A stretch of DNA of 64,000 nt, from contig NZ_JANKHG010000014.1 of NCBI RefSeq assembly GCF_024623725.1, positions 328,243 through 392,242 on the forward strand. The letters run 5' to 3'. This stretch comes from Limnobacter parvus. GTDB taxonomy: Bacteria > Pseudomonadota > Gammaproteobacteria > Burkholderiales > Burkholderiaceae_B. Both the position numbers and the translations under genes were made by a program. The notes below the pieces were generated by a model. It made no database searches and had not been told where the DNA came from. It saw nothing but the letters and a program-made list of their open reading frames with translations. Of the stretch, positions 25,548 through 33,773 are shown piece after piece (position 1 is the stretch's first letter; every line of letters starts with the position of its first letter).

Positions 25548-26258
25548 TTATGCAGGCAGGTCGAAAAACAACACCTCGGCCTGATCGCTCACATCAAAAT
25601 TCAATTCACGCTCTCCACTAATCAACAGCGCATCGCCGGTTTGCAGCAGCACATCACCCACCGTAAGCGCTCCTTTGGCCACATGCAAATAGCCTTTGCG
25701 GGCTGGGTCCAATTCGCGGTGTACGCTTTGCTTGTTCAAGCGGCCTGCATACATCTTTGCGTCTTGGTGAATAAAAGCGATGTTCTTCGCCTGCGCTTCA
25801 TCTTTGTCACCAGTCACCACCAGCCCCAACTGGCCCGTGATGCTTGCCACATCCAGGTCGTGGTCTTTGTAACCCGGCTCAACGCCGTTCACCGCAGGCT
25901 CAATCCAGATTTGCAGCAAGTGCGCGGCATCGGTTTTGTGTGCATTCATTTCAGAATGACGAATGCCTGTGCCCGCAGTCATGCGCTGAATCTGGTTTTG
26001 CTTGATCGCTGAACCACCGCCCAAGCTGTCCCGGTGGCTAAGCTCACCACCCAGCATGTAAGTGATAATTTCCATGTCGCGGTGACCATGCGTACCAAAC
26101 CCGGTCTGTGGTTGAACAATGTCTTCATTGATCACGCGCAAGGGCCCAAAACCCATGTGCTTGGGGTCGTAATAGCTGGAAAAGGAAAAGCTGTGATAGC
26201 TCTCAAGCCAGCCATGATTGGCGTAACCGCGTTCATTGGATTTTCTGATCTGAAACAT
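25548..26258 (-). CDS. Pirin family protein (bicupin)
   Basis: Pirin/YhhW-type double cupin, 236 aa. The N-terminal cupin carries the metal ligands in FGTHGHRDMEIITYMLGGELSHRDSLG and later SEMNAH. These proteins bind iron and the bacterial YhhW has quercetinase activity. The ATG at 26258 (MFQIRKSNERG) has a near-perfect AACAGGAGGTT ribosome-binding site, so the 61 extra residues readable up to 26441 are not part of it. Probably cotranscribed with the wrbA-like gene; the LysR gene at 26356 is divergent. Confidence 0.92.
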   Translation of the reverse strand: MFQIRKSNERGYANHGWLESYHSFSFSSYYDPKHMGFGPLRVINEDIVQPQTGFGTHGHRDMEIITYMLGGELSHRDSLGGGSAIKQNQIQRMTAGTGIRHSEMNAHKTDAAHLLQIWIEPAVNGVEPGYKDHDLDVASITGQLGLVVTGDKDEAQAKNIAFIHQDAKMYAGRLNKQSVHRELDPARKGYLHVAKGALTVGDVLLQTGDALLISGERELNFDVSDQAEVLFFDLPA

Positions 26259-26355
26259 GTTCAACCTCCTGTTGAATGATGAATCCAGTGTAGGTGGTGC
26301 AGTACGCGCCAACAAGGCGTAGAATTTGACGAACTCATTCAAAAAAACTGAACCC

Positions 26356-27267
26356 ATGACCATCAACCTCGACAGCCTGGCCCTGCTTGAACTGATTGAA
26401 GCGCGGGGCAGTTTTGCAGCCGCCGCAGTGGCTTTGAACAAAGCGCCCTCGGCAATTACCTACCAGCTACGCCAGCTTGAAGAAAGTCTGGACGTATTGA
26501 TTTACGACCGTTCAGGCCACAAGGCGAAATTAACCCCGGCAGGCAAAGCCCTTCTGGAAGAAGGGCGCAAGTTGCTGGAAGGCACCGAAGCCCTGACCAA
26601 GCGCGTGAAGGCCGTGGCCAGTGGCTGGGAAGCGGAGTTGCGAATTGTGCTGGACTCGGTGGTCCCGTTTGAACAGACCATTCCATGGATTGAGGCTTTT
26701 GATGCGCTGGAAAGCCCCACACGCTTGCGTTTTTCCAGCGAGGTGTTGTCGGGCACCTGGGAAGCTTTGTATTCAGGACGGGCCGATCTTTTAATTGGCA
26801 GCAGGCTGGATCAAAACCAGTTTGCCAGCGCCACCGGGCTGCACATTCAAAGCTTTGGTCAGTCTTTGTTTGTATTTGCCGTGGCTCCTGGCCACCCATT
26901 GGCCAGTGCAGAAGAACCGATTTGCATCGACACCATACGCCAGTACCGTGCAGTGGCTGTGGGCGACACATCGCGTAACTTCAAGCCACTTACATTCGGG
27001 CTGCAAAGCGGGCAAGCGGTGCTGACCGTGCCGAATTTGCAAGCCAAAGTGAAAGCCCAACTGGCAGGGTTGGGCTGTGGCTGGTTACCCTGGAATTTGA
27101 TTGAACAGGAAGTGGCCACCAGCGATTTGATCGTGAAGAAAACCGAAGACGCTACCCGCCAAAGCAGCCTGTGTTTTGCCTGGCAGCGTGGCAGCCAGGG
27201 CAAGGCACTTGATTGGTGGACTCAGCACCTGGCTACGGTGCAGCTGAATTTTCAGCCACCACAATAA
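26356..27267 (+). CDS. LysR-family transcriptional regulator
   Basis: 303-aa LTTR. The N-terminal winged helix-turn-helix covers about residues 6-65 (GSFAAAAVALNKAPSAITYQLRQLEE), followed by the linker helix and an effector domain from about residue 90 of the periplasmic-binding type. Start at the ATG at 26356 (MTINLDSLALLEL); an in-frame upstream ATG at 26326 would add ten residues. It is divergent from pirin-wrbA across a 97-bp gap, the classical layout for a regulator of that pair (inference). Confidence 0.9.
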   Translation: MTINLDSLALLELIEARGSFAAAAVALNKAPSAITYQLRQLEESLDVLIYDRSGHKAKLTPAGKALLEEGRKLLEGTEALTKRVKAVASGWEAELRIVLDSVVPFEQTIPWIEAFDALESPTRLRFSSEVLSGTWEALYSGRADLLIGSRLDQNQFASATGLHIQSFGQSLFVFAVAPGHPLASAEEPICIDTIRQYRAVAVGDTSRNFKPLTFGLQSGQAVLTVPNLQAKVKAQLAGLGCGWLPWNLIEQEVATSDLIVKKTEDATRQSSLCFAWQRGSQGKALDWWTQHLATVQLNFQPPQ

Positions 27268-27279
27268 AGCGCGCCGAGC

Positions 27280-28167
27280 ATGCCCACACCTTACTTAGGC
27301 CGATTTGCCCCCTCGCCCACCGGCCCGCTGCACATGGGTTCACTGGCCACAGCGGTCGGCAGTTTTCTGGATGCGAAAGTGCACAGCGGGCAATGGCTTT
27401 TGCGCATTGAAGACATTGATGAAGGGCGTTGCGATTCAGCATCGGTGGAACACATTCTGCACACATTGACCCGCCACGGCCTGCAATGGCAAGGCGAGCT
27501 GTGGGTACAGTCGCAAAGGCATGCGGTTTACCAGGCCGCGCTGAATCAACTCAGCACTCAAAACCTGACTTACCCCTGCGCCTGCACCCGCAAAGAAATT
27601 GACGAGGCCAATGCCCAACGCGCGCCCGGGGAGAACCGAATTTACCCTGGCACTTGCAAACACGGTATGCCTTTGGGCCGCGAGGCACGCGCCATTCGTT
27701 TTCGTTGCCCAGCAGAACCTGTGAAATGGCGGGACCACAGGCTGGGTAATTTCAGAGATGACTTAAATGCGAGCAGTGGCGACTTTGTGTTGAAACGCGG
27801 CGATGGTTTCTGGGCCTACCACCTGGTGGTGGTGCTTGACGACTTGGCCAGCCATGTAACGCACATTGTGCGTGGGGAAGATTTAACCGACACCACTGCG
27901 CGGCAAATCGCCCTGTGGCAGGCGCTTGCAGATACAACACCCCCACCCGCTTACTGGCACCTGCCGGTAATATTGGCCGAAGACGGGCAAAAACTTTCCA
28001 AACAAACCGGCGCGCTGGCCGTACCTGAACACGACCCCGTACTGAACTTGAATACCGTTTGGCAACACTTTGGATTGGGCAAAATAAAAGCCACGTCCGC
28101 AATGGAGTGGCTTGAATCGGCGGCCCCGGTTTGGGCCAACTACCGGGCAGATCAAGCTGCGCGGTAG
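27280..28167 (+). CDS. gluQ: Glutamyl-Q tRNA(Asp) synthetase
   Basis: Truncated GluRS paralogue that attaches glutamate to the queuosine at the wobble position of tRNA-Asp. It has the HIGH-type motif APSPTGPLHMGS (10-21), IEDIDEGR, a zinc site with CACT and YPGTCKHG, and the KMSKS-type KLSKQTG. The length of 295 aa lacks the GluRS anticodon-binding domain, as expected. It shares the queuosine theme with queA at 33774, though not an operon. It starts 12 bp after the LysR gene. Confidence 0.94.
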   Translation: MPTPYLGRFAPSPTGPLHMGSLATAVGSFLDAKVHSGQWLLRIEDIDEGRCDSASVEHILHTLTRHGLQWQGELWVQSQRHAVYQAALNQLSTQNLTYPCACTRKEIDEANAQRAPGENRIYPGTCKHGMPLGREARAIRFRCPAEPVKWRDHRLGNFRDDLNASSGDFVLKRGDGFWAYHLVVVLDDLASHVTHIVRGEDLTDTTARQIALWQALADTTPPPAYWHLPVILAEDGQKLSKQTGALAVPEHDPVLNLNTVWQHFGLGKIKATSAMEWLESAAPVWANYRADQAAR

Positions 28168-28177
28168 CTCTTAAAAC

Positions 28178-29818
28178 TTAGTTACGTGGATTACCACCCA
28201 ACAAGAACGCCACTGGCGCAGCATTTTTGTTTTGAGCCTTGTTGCTCAAATTCGACTGTTGACCTGCGGTGTTGTCGCCGGCCGTTTTGTCTTCTTTCGA
28301 TTCCTGATAAGGCTGATTGAATAGTGAATCTTTCACGCGTGTTTGGGCCAACTTAGCGCGCAAACGCTCGTATTCTGCATCACGGTGAATTGGGGCGTTG
28401 TCGTTAAACCGTGCACCTTGGTAGGAAGTATCCCGTGCCGGGCGACGTTCGCGAACCGGCGCTGCGTCATCGGCAGTGCGGGCCGGGCGGCGGTCCGCGC
28501 GACCTTCGTAGCTGCGCCCTTCGGAACGCGAGCCACTTCTACTGTCACTTCGCCCCTCGGCTCGTCCTTCACCACGGCCCTCACGCCCACCGCGTTCTTC
28601 ACGCGGCGCACGTGCGCCTGGAACAAACCCTTCAAGCTCTTCACGCACAAAGGCTTTGTTCACCAGTTTTTCAATGTCTTTCAAAGCGCGTTCATCGCGC
28701 TTTACCACGAATGAATAAGCCGTACCCTTGGCGCCAGCGCGGCCAGTGCGGCCAATGCGGTGTACATAGTCTTCTGGCGTGGTGGGCAAGTCGTAGTTGA
28801 TTACACACGGCAAATCGGCAATGTCCAGGCCACGCGCAGCCACATCAGTTGCAACCAGCACGGTGACTTCACCGGCCTTAAAAGCTTCCAGCGATTTGGT
28901 ACGCTCGCCCTGAGTTTTGTCGCCATGAATGGCAGTGCTCGATACGCCTTGCTTTTCAAGGTAAATCGCCAACCGCGCAGTGCCCAGCTTGGTGTTCGAA
29001 AACACGATAACCTGGCTCAGCGCTTTGCTTTTTATCAGGTGGCAAACAGCCATGCGCTTGTCTTCTTCACTGTCGAGCGCAAAAATAACCTGCTTGATGT
29101 TCTCGGAAGTGGCATTGCGGCGCGCAACTTCAATCAGCGTGGGCTCCACCATGAAGCTTTTCGCCAGCTTTTGAATTTCAGGCGAGAACGTGGCGGAGAA
29201 CAACAGGTTTTGGCGGGTTTTCGGCAACAAATTGATGATTCGCTGCAAATCGGGCAAAAAGCCCATGTCGAGCATGCGGTCGGCTTCGTCAAGCACCAAC
29301 ACCTGCACTTGGCCCAAATTAATGCTTTTTTGCTGTACGTGGTCCAGCAAGCGGCCTGGGGTGGCAATCACCAATTCCACACCGCGGCGCAAGGCCTGAA
29401 TTTGCGGATTAATATCAATGCCACCGTAAACCACAGCAGAACGCAGCGGGGTGAACTTGGCATAGGTGTGCACATTGGCGGCAACCTGATCGGCCAATTC
29501 ACGGGTGGGCGTCAGAATCAAGGCACGGACCGGGTGGCGCGCTGGCGACGTGTTTTCCGTGGCCAGGGGCATTAAGCGATTCAAAATTGGCAGGGAAAAA
29601 CCTGCTGTTTTGCCTGTGCCTGTTTGGGCTGCGCCCATGACGTCCACACCAGTCAGCACAACAGGAATTGCTTTGGCTTGAATTGGGGTTGGCTGGGTGT
29701 AGCCCTGTGCATCAATGGCTTTCTGGATGTCAGGGTGCAGCCCAAAGTCTGCAAAGGTCACATTTGCGAGGGCGGCTTCTTCAGCGGCGGTGGCGGTATA
29801 CGTTTCGGTTTGTGTCAT
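28178..29818 (-). CDS. rhlE: DEAD-box RNA helicase RhlE
   Basis: 546 aa. N-terminal F-x-Q motif (FADFGLHPDIQKAIDAQGYTQPTPIQ), Walker A AQTGTGKT, PTRELADQ, GG, TPGR, VLDEADRML, SAT, then RecA-like domain 2 with VLVATDVAARGLD and HRIGRTGRAG. The C-terminal extension has an Arg/Gly/Ser-rich tract (about 400-450; REGRGEGRAEGRSDSRSGSR) typical of RhlE proteins for RNA binding and ribosome or RNA-decay work. The tail is convergent to gluQ, with 10 bp between stops. Confidence 0.95.
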   Translation of the reverse strand: MTQTETYTATAAEEAALANVTFADFGLHPDIQKAIDAQGYTQPTPIQAKAIPVVLTGVDVMGAAQTGTGKTAGFSLPILNRLMPLATENTSPARHPVRALILTPTRELADQVAANVHTYAKFTPLRSAVVYGGIDINPQIQALRRGVELVIATPGRLLDHVQQKSINLGQVQVLVLDEADRMLDMGFLPDLQRIINLLPKTRQNLLFSATFSPEIQKLAKSFMVEPTLIEVARRNATSENIKQVIFALDSEEDKRMAVCHLIKSKALSQVIVFSNTKLGTARLAIYLEKQGVSSTAIHGDKTQGERTKSLEAFKAGEVTVLVATDVAARGLDIADLPCVINYDLPTTPEDYVHRIGRTGRAGAKGTAYSFVVKRDERALKDIEKLVNKAFVREELEGFVPGARAPREERGGREGRGEGRAEGRSDSRSGSRSEGRSYEGRADRRPARTADDAAPVRERRPARDTSYQGARFNDNAPIHRDAEYERLRAKLAQTRVKDSLFNQPYQESKEDKTAGDNTAGQQSNLSNKAQNKNAAPVAFLLGGNPRN

Positions 29819-29875
29819 GCACGCATTCTAAGCCTTTTTGATGCTTATTATTTGTGCAATTGCCTTAAATTCACC

Positions 29876-29898
29876 TGCTGCACCGGCTAGGTGCAGCA
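29876..29898 (-). promoter_or_regulatory. 9-bp hairpin in the hprA-rhlE gap
   Basis: TGCTGCACC (29876-29884) and GGTGCAGCA (29890-29898) pair perfectly around a 5-nt loop. It lies 40 bp past the dehydrogenase stop and 58 bp before the rhlE start. No T-tract follows on the minus strand, so a structured rhlE leader is as likely as a terminator. Confidence 0.4.
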
Positions 29899-29937
29899 AA
29901 TGTACTTTTCATACAACAGGCAACAGGATGCATGCCA

Positions 29938-30867
29938 TCACATATTTTCAGCAATAAACTCGTCCACATGCTTTACAGCCAAACGGCCCGCATTGGCCTG
30001 TGAACTTTCGGTGCCCCACGCCACATGCGGGGTAATGATGCAACGTGGGTGATGCCACTGCACCATCAAATGGTCGCGTGGGGGTGGCTCTACTTCCAGC
30101 ACATCCAGCGCAGCGCCGCCCAAGTGCCCGCTTTCAATCGCTTGCTTCAGCGCATCAAACTGCACCAAACCGCCACGCGCGGTGTTGATCAAAATTGCAC
30201 CCTTCTTCATTTTGGGAATGGTTTCGGGACCGATCAAACCCTTGGTTTGTTCGTTCAACGGGCAATGCAGGCTGAGTACATCGCTGTGGGCCAAACCATG
30301 CTCAAAGCTCACATACCCTTCGCGCGGCTTTTCTACACCTTGACGCTCAATGTGCAAAATACTCATGCCAAATGCCTTGGCAAATTCAATCAGCTTGCCG
30401 CCAATGGCACCACTGCCCAGCACGCCCAGTGTTTGCGTGTGCAAACCACGCATGGGCAGTGTATGCAAACAGAAGAAACGGGATGCACTCCAGCTGCCGT
30501 CATGCACCAAATCCTGCCATTCCGGTACGCGGCGGGTAAGTTGCAAAATACAAGCCATGGCATGTTCGGCCACCGACTCAGGGCCGTAGTTCACCACATT
30601 GCTTACCTTGATGCCACGCCCGGCACAGGCTGCCTTGTCCACATTGTCGGTGCCTGTGGCCACCAGTTGAATCATTTTCAGCTTGGGTGCAGCAGCCAGC
30701 TCAGCCGGGCCAATTTTTACCTTGTTGATGATCAGAATTTCAGCGTCGGCAATCCGCTCTTTCAGCGTGTCCACTGTGGTGAAAGGGTATTCAGTCCAGG
30801 TGTGCGCGCAAGTTGGGCGTGGCAAAGGGGTGCGTACGGTTTCGCTTTCAAGCCAAACAATGTTCAT
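29938..30867 (-). CDS. D-2-hydroxyacid dehydrogenase
   Basis: 309-aa NAD-dependent dehydrogenase of the glycerate/phosphoglycerate dehydrogenase family. The nucleotide-binding motif is LGVLGSGAIGGKLIEFAKAFG. Catalytic residues lie in NTARGGLVQ (Arg), E in LEVEPPP, and the His of TPHVAWGTES. The second-domain opening is VNYGPESVAEHAMA. Closest in type to hydroxypyruvate reductase (HprA) or glycerate dehydrogenase; the exact 2-ketoacid cannot be told from sequence. A GGAGACC ribosome-binding site precedes the ATG. Confidence 0.88.
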   Translation of the reverse strand: MNIVWLESETVRTPLPRPTCAHTWTEYPFTTVDTLKERIADAEILIINKVKIGPAELAAAPKLKMIQLVATGTDNVDKAACAGRGIKVSNVVNYGPESVAEHAMACILQLTRRVPEWQDLVHDGSWSASRFFCLHTLPMRGLHTQTLGVLGSGAIGGKLIEFAKAFGMSILHIERQGVEKPREGYVSFEHGLAHSDVLSLHCPLNEQTKGLIGPETIPKMKKGAILINTARGGLVQFDALKQAIESGHLGGAALDVLEVEPPPRDHLMVQWHHPRCIITPHVAWGTESSQANAGRLAVKHVDEFIAENM

Positions 30868-30971
30868 GGGTTAGGTCTCCAGTTTAGTTGCTAGAAGGCT
30901 ACCGGCTAATTGCGAGCTTCGACACTGGGGCTAACCATGAAAATGCGCATGGGGTTACACTGAGACGCACT

Positions 30972-31220
30972 ATGGGAGATCAACCAGTGGCAGGCAAATA
31001 CGAAGGCAAGTTAAACATCGCTTTGGGGGTGACGAAGCAGAAACTTGGGCAGTTGACTGGCAACAAAAAACTGCAACGCGAAGGCCAGTTTCAAAAGCTG
31101 AAGGGCGCTACCCAAGATGCCACTGAAGGTGCGAAAGTGGCGGTAAAAAATACGGGGAAAACAATCGAAAAAGAACTGAATCGAGGCTTGCAACACATTC
31201 GAAGCAAAATCAAACCTTGA
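30972..31220 (+). CDS. CsbD family stress protein
   Basis: 82 aa from the ATG at 30972. Residues 6-60 match the CsbD domain: GKYEGKLNIALGVTKQKLGQLTG, followed by REGQFQKLKGATQDATEGAKVA. These small, charged, hydrophilic proteins rise in general stress and stationary phase, with unknown mechanism. Upstream in-frame codons to 30888 have no family match. Its stop overlaps that of the convergent GGDEF gene by 11 bp. Confidence 0.82.
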   Translation: MGDQPVAGKYEGKLNIALGVTKQKLGQLTGNKKLQREGQFQKLKGATQDATEGAKVAVKNTGKTIEKELNRGLQHIRSKIKP

Positions 31221-32787
31221 TGGTGTCTTGCTCATCGATAGTTTCAATCACCCCGGCGATTCGATAACAGTTTTTACCTGCTTTTTTGGCTTGGTACATT
31301 TGTTCATCACTTAGCTCGAGCAAATGCGAGATTGACTGCCCATGGACCGGGTACATGGACGCACCGATGCTGCAGGTCACACTTAAACCATGATTCTGAC
31401 GAATACGCACAAGAAGCTTGTCGCAAGCAAACGATTCGATAATTCGCTCGGCAATGTTTTTCAACAATTGAATATTGCAGCGAGCCACGATAATTGCAAA
31501 TTCGTCCCCGCCCAGGCGAGCCACATGGTCTACATTGCGTGTGGCACCTTTTAGCAAAGTGGCGCTTGTTTTCAAAATTTGGTCGCCTGCCTTGTGCCCC
31601 AATGTGTCATTCACTGCCTTGAAGCCATCCAGATCAAGGAATATCAAACCCAAGGTTTCGCCTGGCAACAAACGGGAAAGGCGAGCCTCTAAGGTCATGT
31701 CAAACCCACGGCGATTCAATACGCTGGTAAGCGGGTCACGCTCTACCTCGTTGCGCAGGTCTTCAACATTTTTACGAATGCTGACGTCGTCGACAATAAG
31801 CACGGCATGCGCGCCCTGGGTTTTGTCGTTGTAAACAGCGAACCGAAACTGAAGCATGCGACCATCGTTGAAGTTCAACTCAATCGGCATTTCATGATTA
31901 CCAAAGTAATCTGTGACCAAATCTTTTAACCGAATTCGCTGTTCCTTGACCACGCCGGCCACGATCAGAATTTGCTCAAGCCGAACTGGCTGAGCTGGTT
32001 GAACCGTAAGTTTCAACATTTTTGCCAGAGCACTGTTCAAGTAAAGCACCCGGAAATTTTCATCCAGATAAGCCACCCCACTTCCCAGCGACGACAGCAA
32101 CACATTCAGCCGGTTTTTTTCTGAAACAGAACGGGCATGGCTTTCCTCCATGGCCTTCATTTGCTCCTCAATGGATTGGGCCATGCTGTTAAAAGCGGTG
32201 CCAAGACATGAAATTTCATCACGCCCTTTCACCTCGATTCGAGATTGAATTCGGCCAGACTGCAATTCCATGGCTTTGCTGCGCAAATCTTCGAGTCGGG
32301 CAGAAAGGGTATTGCTTAAACCCAGCAAAATCATTGAGCATGCAATGGCACTGAGTAAAAAAACCCCCGCCAGGTAAAACACCATGTCGTTTCGACTTCG
32401 ATAAACCTCGGCCTCATCAAACAACACCATCAGTTGGTGGTTGGGTATGTTTAAACTGAACGAAGTGAGCAATGGAGTTGAAAGCGGCTGTGGCAACGGG
32501 GGCACTTGCCCTAGAGTGAACAGAGTTTCACTTCCAGATTGGACCCACACTGCCGTGGGCTTGTAACGAAGGTGGAATTCGCGAACCATCGAGGAGACCG
32601 CGTCCATGGAGTACGCCTTTTGCGGCGGGTTGACCTGTGCCAATTCAGAGGCAAGACTCTCCCGAACCTTCAAAAGGTCTGCCTGCGCCACGCTGCCCAT
32701 GTGAAAGAACTGAATACCCGTGAAAATTCCGCCCAACAGCAGTTGTGCCAAAAAGGTCGCCAGTAACCATTTCCATTTAAAAGACAT
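31210..32787 (-). CDS. Membrane-bound diguanylate cyclase (HAMP-PAS-GGDEF)
   Basis: 525 aa. TM1 about 7-28, a periplasmic sensor region 30-135, TM2 about 136-158, HAMP about 159-212, a PAS-like domain 222-340 and the GGDEF domain 345-515. The active-site loop is intact, RLGGDEF (424-430). The inhibitory site residues RxxD five positions before are not obvious, since the preceding sequence is RNVDHVA. It makes c-di-GMP from GTP at the membrane. Possible effectors in the window are the PilZ protein at 55890 and the type IV pilus genes. Confidence 0.9.
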   Translation of the reverse strand: MSFKWKWLLATFLAQLLLGGIFTGIQFFHMGSVAQADLLKVRESLASELAQVNPPQKAYSMDAVSSMVREFHLRYKPTAVWVQSGSETLFTLGQVPPLPQPLSTPLLTSFSLNIPNHQLMVLFDEAEVYRSRNDMVFYLAGVFLLSAIACSMILLGLSNTLSARLEDLRSKAMELQSGRIQSRIEVKGRDEISCLGTAFNSMAQSIEEQMKAMEESHARSVSEKNRLNVLLSSLGSGVAYLDENFRVLYLNSALAKMLKLTVQPAQPVRLEQILIVAGVVKEQRIRLKDLVTDYFGNHEMPIELNFNDGRMLQFRFAVYNDKTQGAHAVLIVDDVSIRKNVEDLRNEVERDPLTSVLNRRGFDMTLEARLSRLLPGETLGLIFLDLDGFKAVNDTLGHKAGDQILKTSATLLKGATRNVDHVARLGGDEFAIIVARCNIQLLKNIAERIIESFACDKLLVRIRQNHGLSVTCSIGASMYPVHGQSISHLLELSDEQMYQAKKAGKNCYRIAGVIETIDEQDTIKV

Positions 32788-32914
32788 CGAGGATTAGCCA
32801 GTTTTTTGCTTGATTTGCTGCAAGTATCCAGCTTCTCGCTGCTCCCTTGAATCCCACGAGAGGGGCATCTTTTTATGAATTTCGAAATAAATGACTTATT
32901 TCTGCAAACTGCTG

Positions 32915-32943
32915 TTGTGTTCAATATTGTTTTTTGCCATAAT
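32915..32943 (+). promoter_or_regulatory. Promoter of tRNA-Leu
   Basis: TTGTGT (32915-32920) and CATAAT (32938-32943) are spaced by 17 bp, followed by a GC-rich discriminator TGCGGGC typical of stringently controlled stable-RNA promoters. The mature tRNA starts 10 bp after the -10 box. Confidence 0.55.
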
Positions 32944-32952
32944 TGCGGGCTT

Positions 32953-33039
32953 GCCGAGGTGGCGGAATTGGTAGACGCGCTGGACTCAAAATCCAGTGGT
33001 AGGAATATCGTGCGGGTTCGATTCCCGCCCTCGGCACCA
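32953..33039 (+). tRNA. tRNA-Leu (anticodon CAA)
   Basis: 87-nt class II tRNA with the acceptor stem GCCGAGG / CCTCGGC, the D-loop GGUAGACGC, an anticodon stem CTGGA / TCCAG with loop CTCAAAA (anticodon CAA, reads UUG), a long variable arm (TGGTAGGAATATCGT region), the T-loop GGTTCGATTCC and an encoded CCA end. All features of bacterial tRNA-Leu are present. Confidence 0.97.
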
Positions 33040-33215
33040 CACCCAAAGAACAGCTTGTTCACTCTCAGCCGGTGTCATTTTCTTGGAATGACAGAATGCG
33101 CTGACCATGAGTCCAGAATCCTCCTACATTCAATTGCTCGTCGCTGCTCTACATTGTGATTTAACGCCCCAGCGTTATGCGTCTTTACCGAGCAATCACC
33201 TCCAAGGAGAAAACC

Positions 33216-33596
33216 ATGGAAAAGCAAACAGGCAACTACAATGATTCGGCCAACAGTCAAAATTCATTCAACCAGTCCTCAGGAAATGGTAGTGGTCAAA
33301 ATTCCCAGCGGGGTGAGTCATTTGGACAGAACGGAAATTCAACCGAAAGCGGTTTGAGAGGTGGTTCGGGTTCTGGTAATCAAGAAACCGGCTTAAGTGA
33401 TTTGGCGTACAACTGGATTTCCTTTGTTCAGTGCAAAGCCGATGCGGTGAAATCGTATCAGCAGTATATTTCGGATGCTGAAGAGGCAAATTCGAGCGAA
33501 TGTGCGGACATGTTTCGTGAAGCATGCAAGGCAGACCAAAAGCAACTGGAGCAAGCCAAGCAACACCTCAGCGCAGTGCTTCAAGGAACAATGTAA
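33216..33596 (+). CDS. Small Gln/Asn/Ser/Gly-rich protein of unknown function
   Basis: 126 aa from the ATG at 33216, chosen for the strong AAGGAG ribosome-binding site 7 bp before. Residues 1-58 are disordered and made almost only of N, Q, S and G with few charges. Residues 60-126 form a helical segment with two cysteines (about 71 and 95) and KADQKQLEQAKQHL. No signal peptide. The low-complexity half resembles prion-like or phase-separating sequences. No family is recognised. Genes on either side are unrelated. Confidence 0.7.
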   Translation: MEKQTGNYNDSANSQNSFNQSSGNGSGQNSQRGESFGQNGNSTESGLRGGSGSGNQETGLSDLAYNWISFVQCKADAVKSYQQYISDAEEANSSECADMFREACKADQKQLEQAKQHLSAVLQGTM

Positions 33597-33773
33597 AACC
33601 CAAATCGGGTTGTTATCTACAGTTCATCCATGCGGCTTGAGTTCATCGACTCTGGCTGTGTGTTGAGCTCCCATGCAAATGCCGCAGTAAACAAGTTAAA
33701 ATTAAAAGTCAGAATCGCGCAAGATTGGTAGCGGTTGACTTTATAAATCTTGTTTGGCCTTTGCTCGGTGATC

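Noticed and set aside
25548-27267. The pirin-wrbA-LysR locus as a novel system
   Set aside because: Its parts and divergent layout are a common oxidative or electrophile-stress arrangement in proteobacteria.
28560-28640. Arg/Gly/Ser-rich repeats in the rhlE tail as a mobile or tandem-repeat element
   Set aside because: The repeats are imperfect and belong to the normal RNA-binding tail of RhlE.
28760-29575. 271-residue open frame opposite rhlE
   Set aside because: It is antisense to the conserved helicase core, has the His/Gln-rich composition typical of a shadow frame, and has no ribosome-binding site.
30025-30894. 289-residue open frame opposite the hydroxyacid dehydrogenase
   Set aside because: Fully antisense to a well-supported gene; its composition reflects the codon bias of the other strand.
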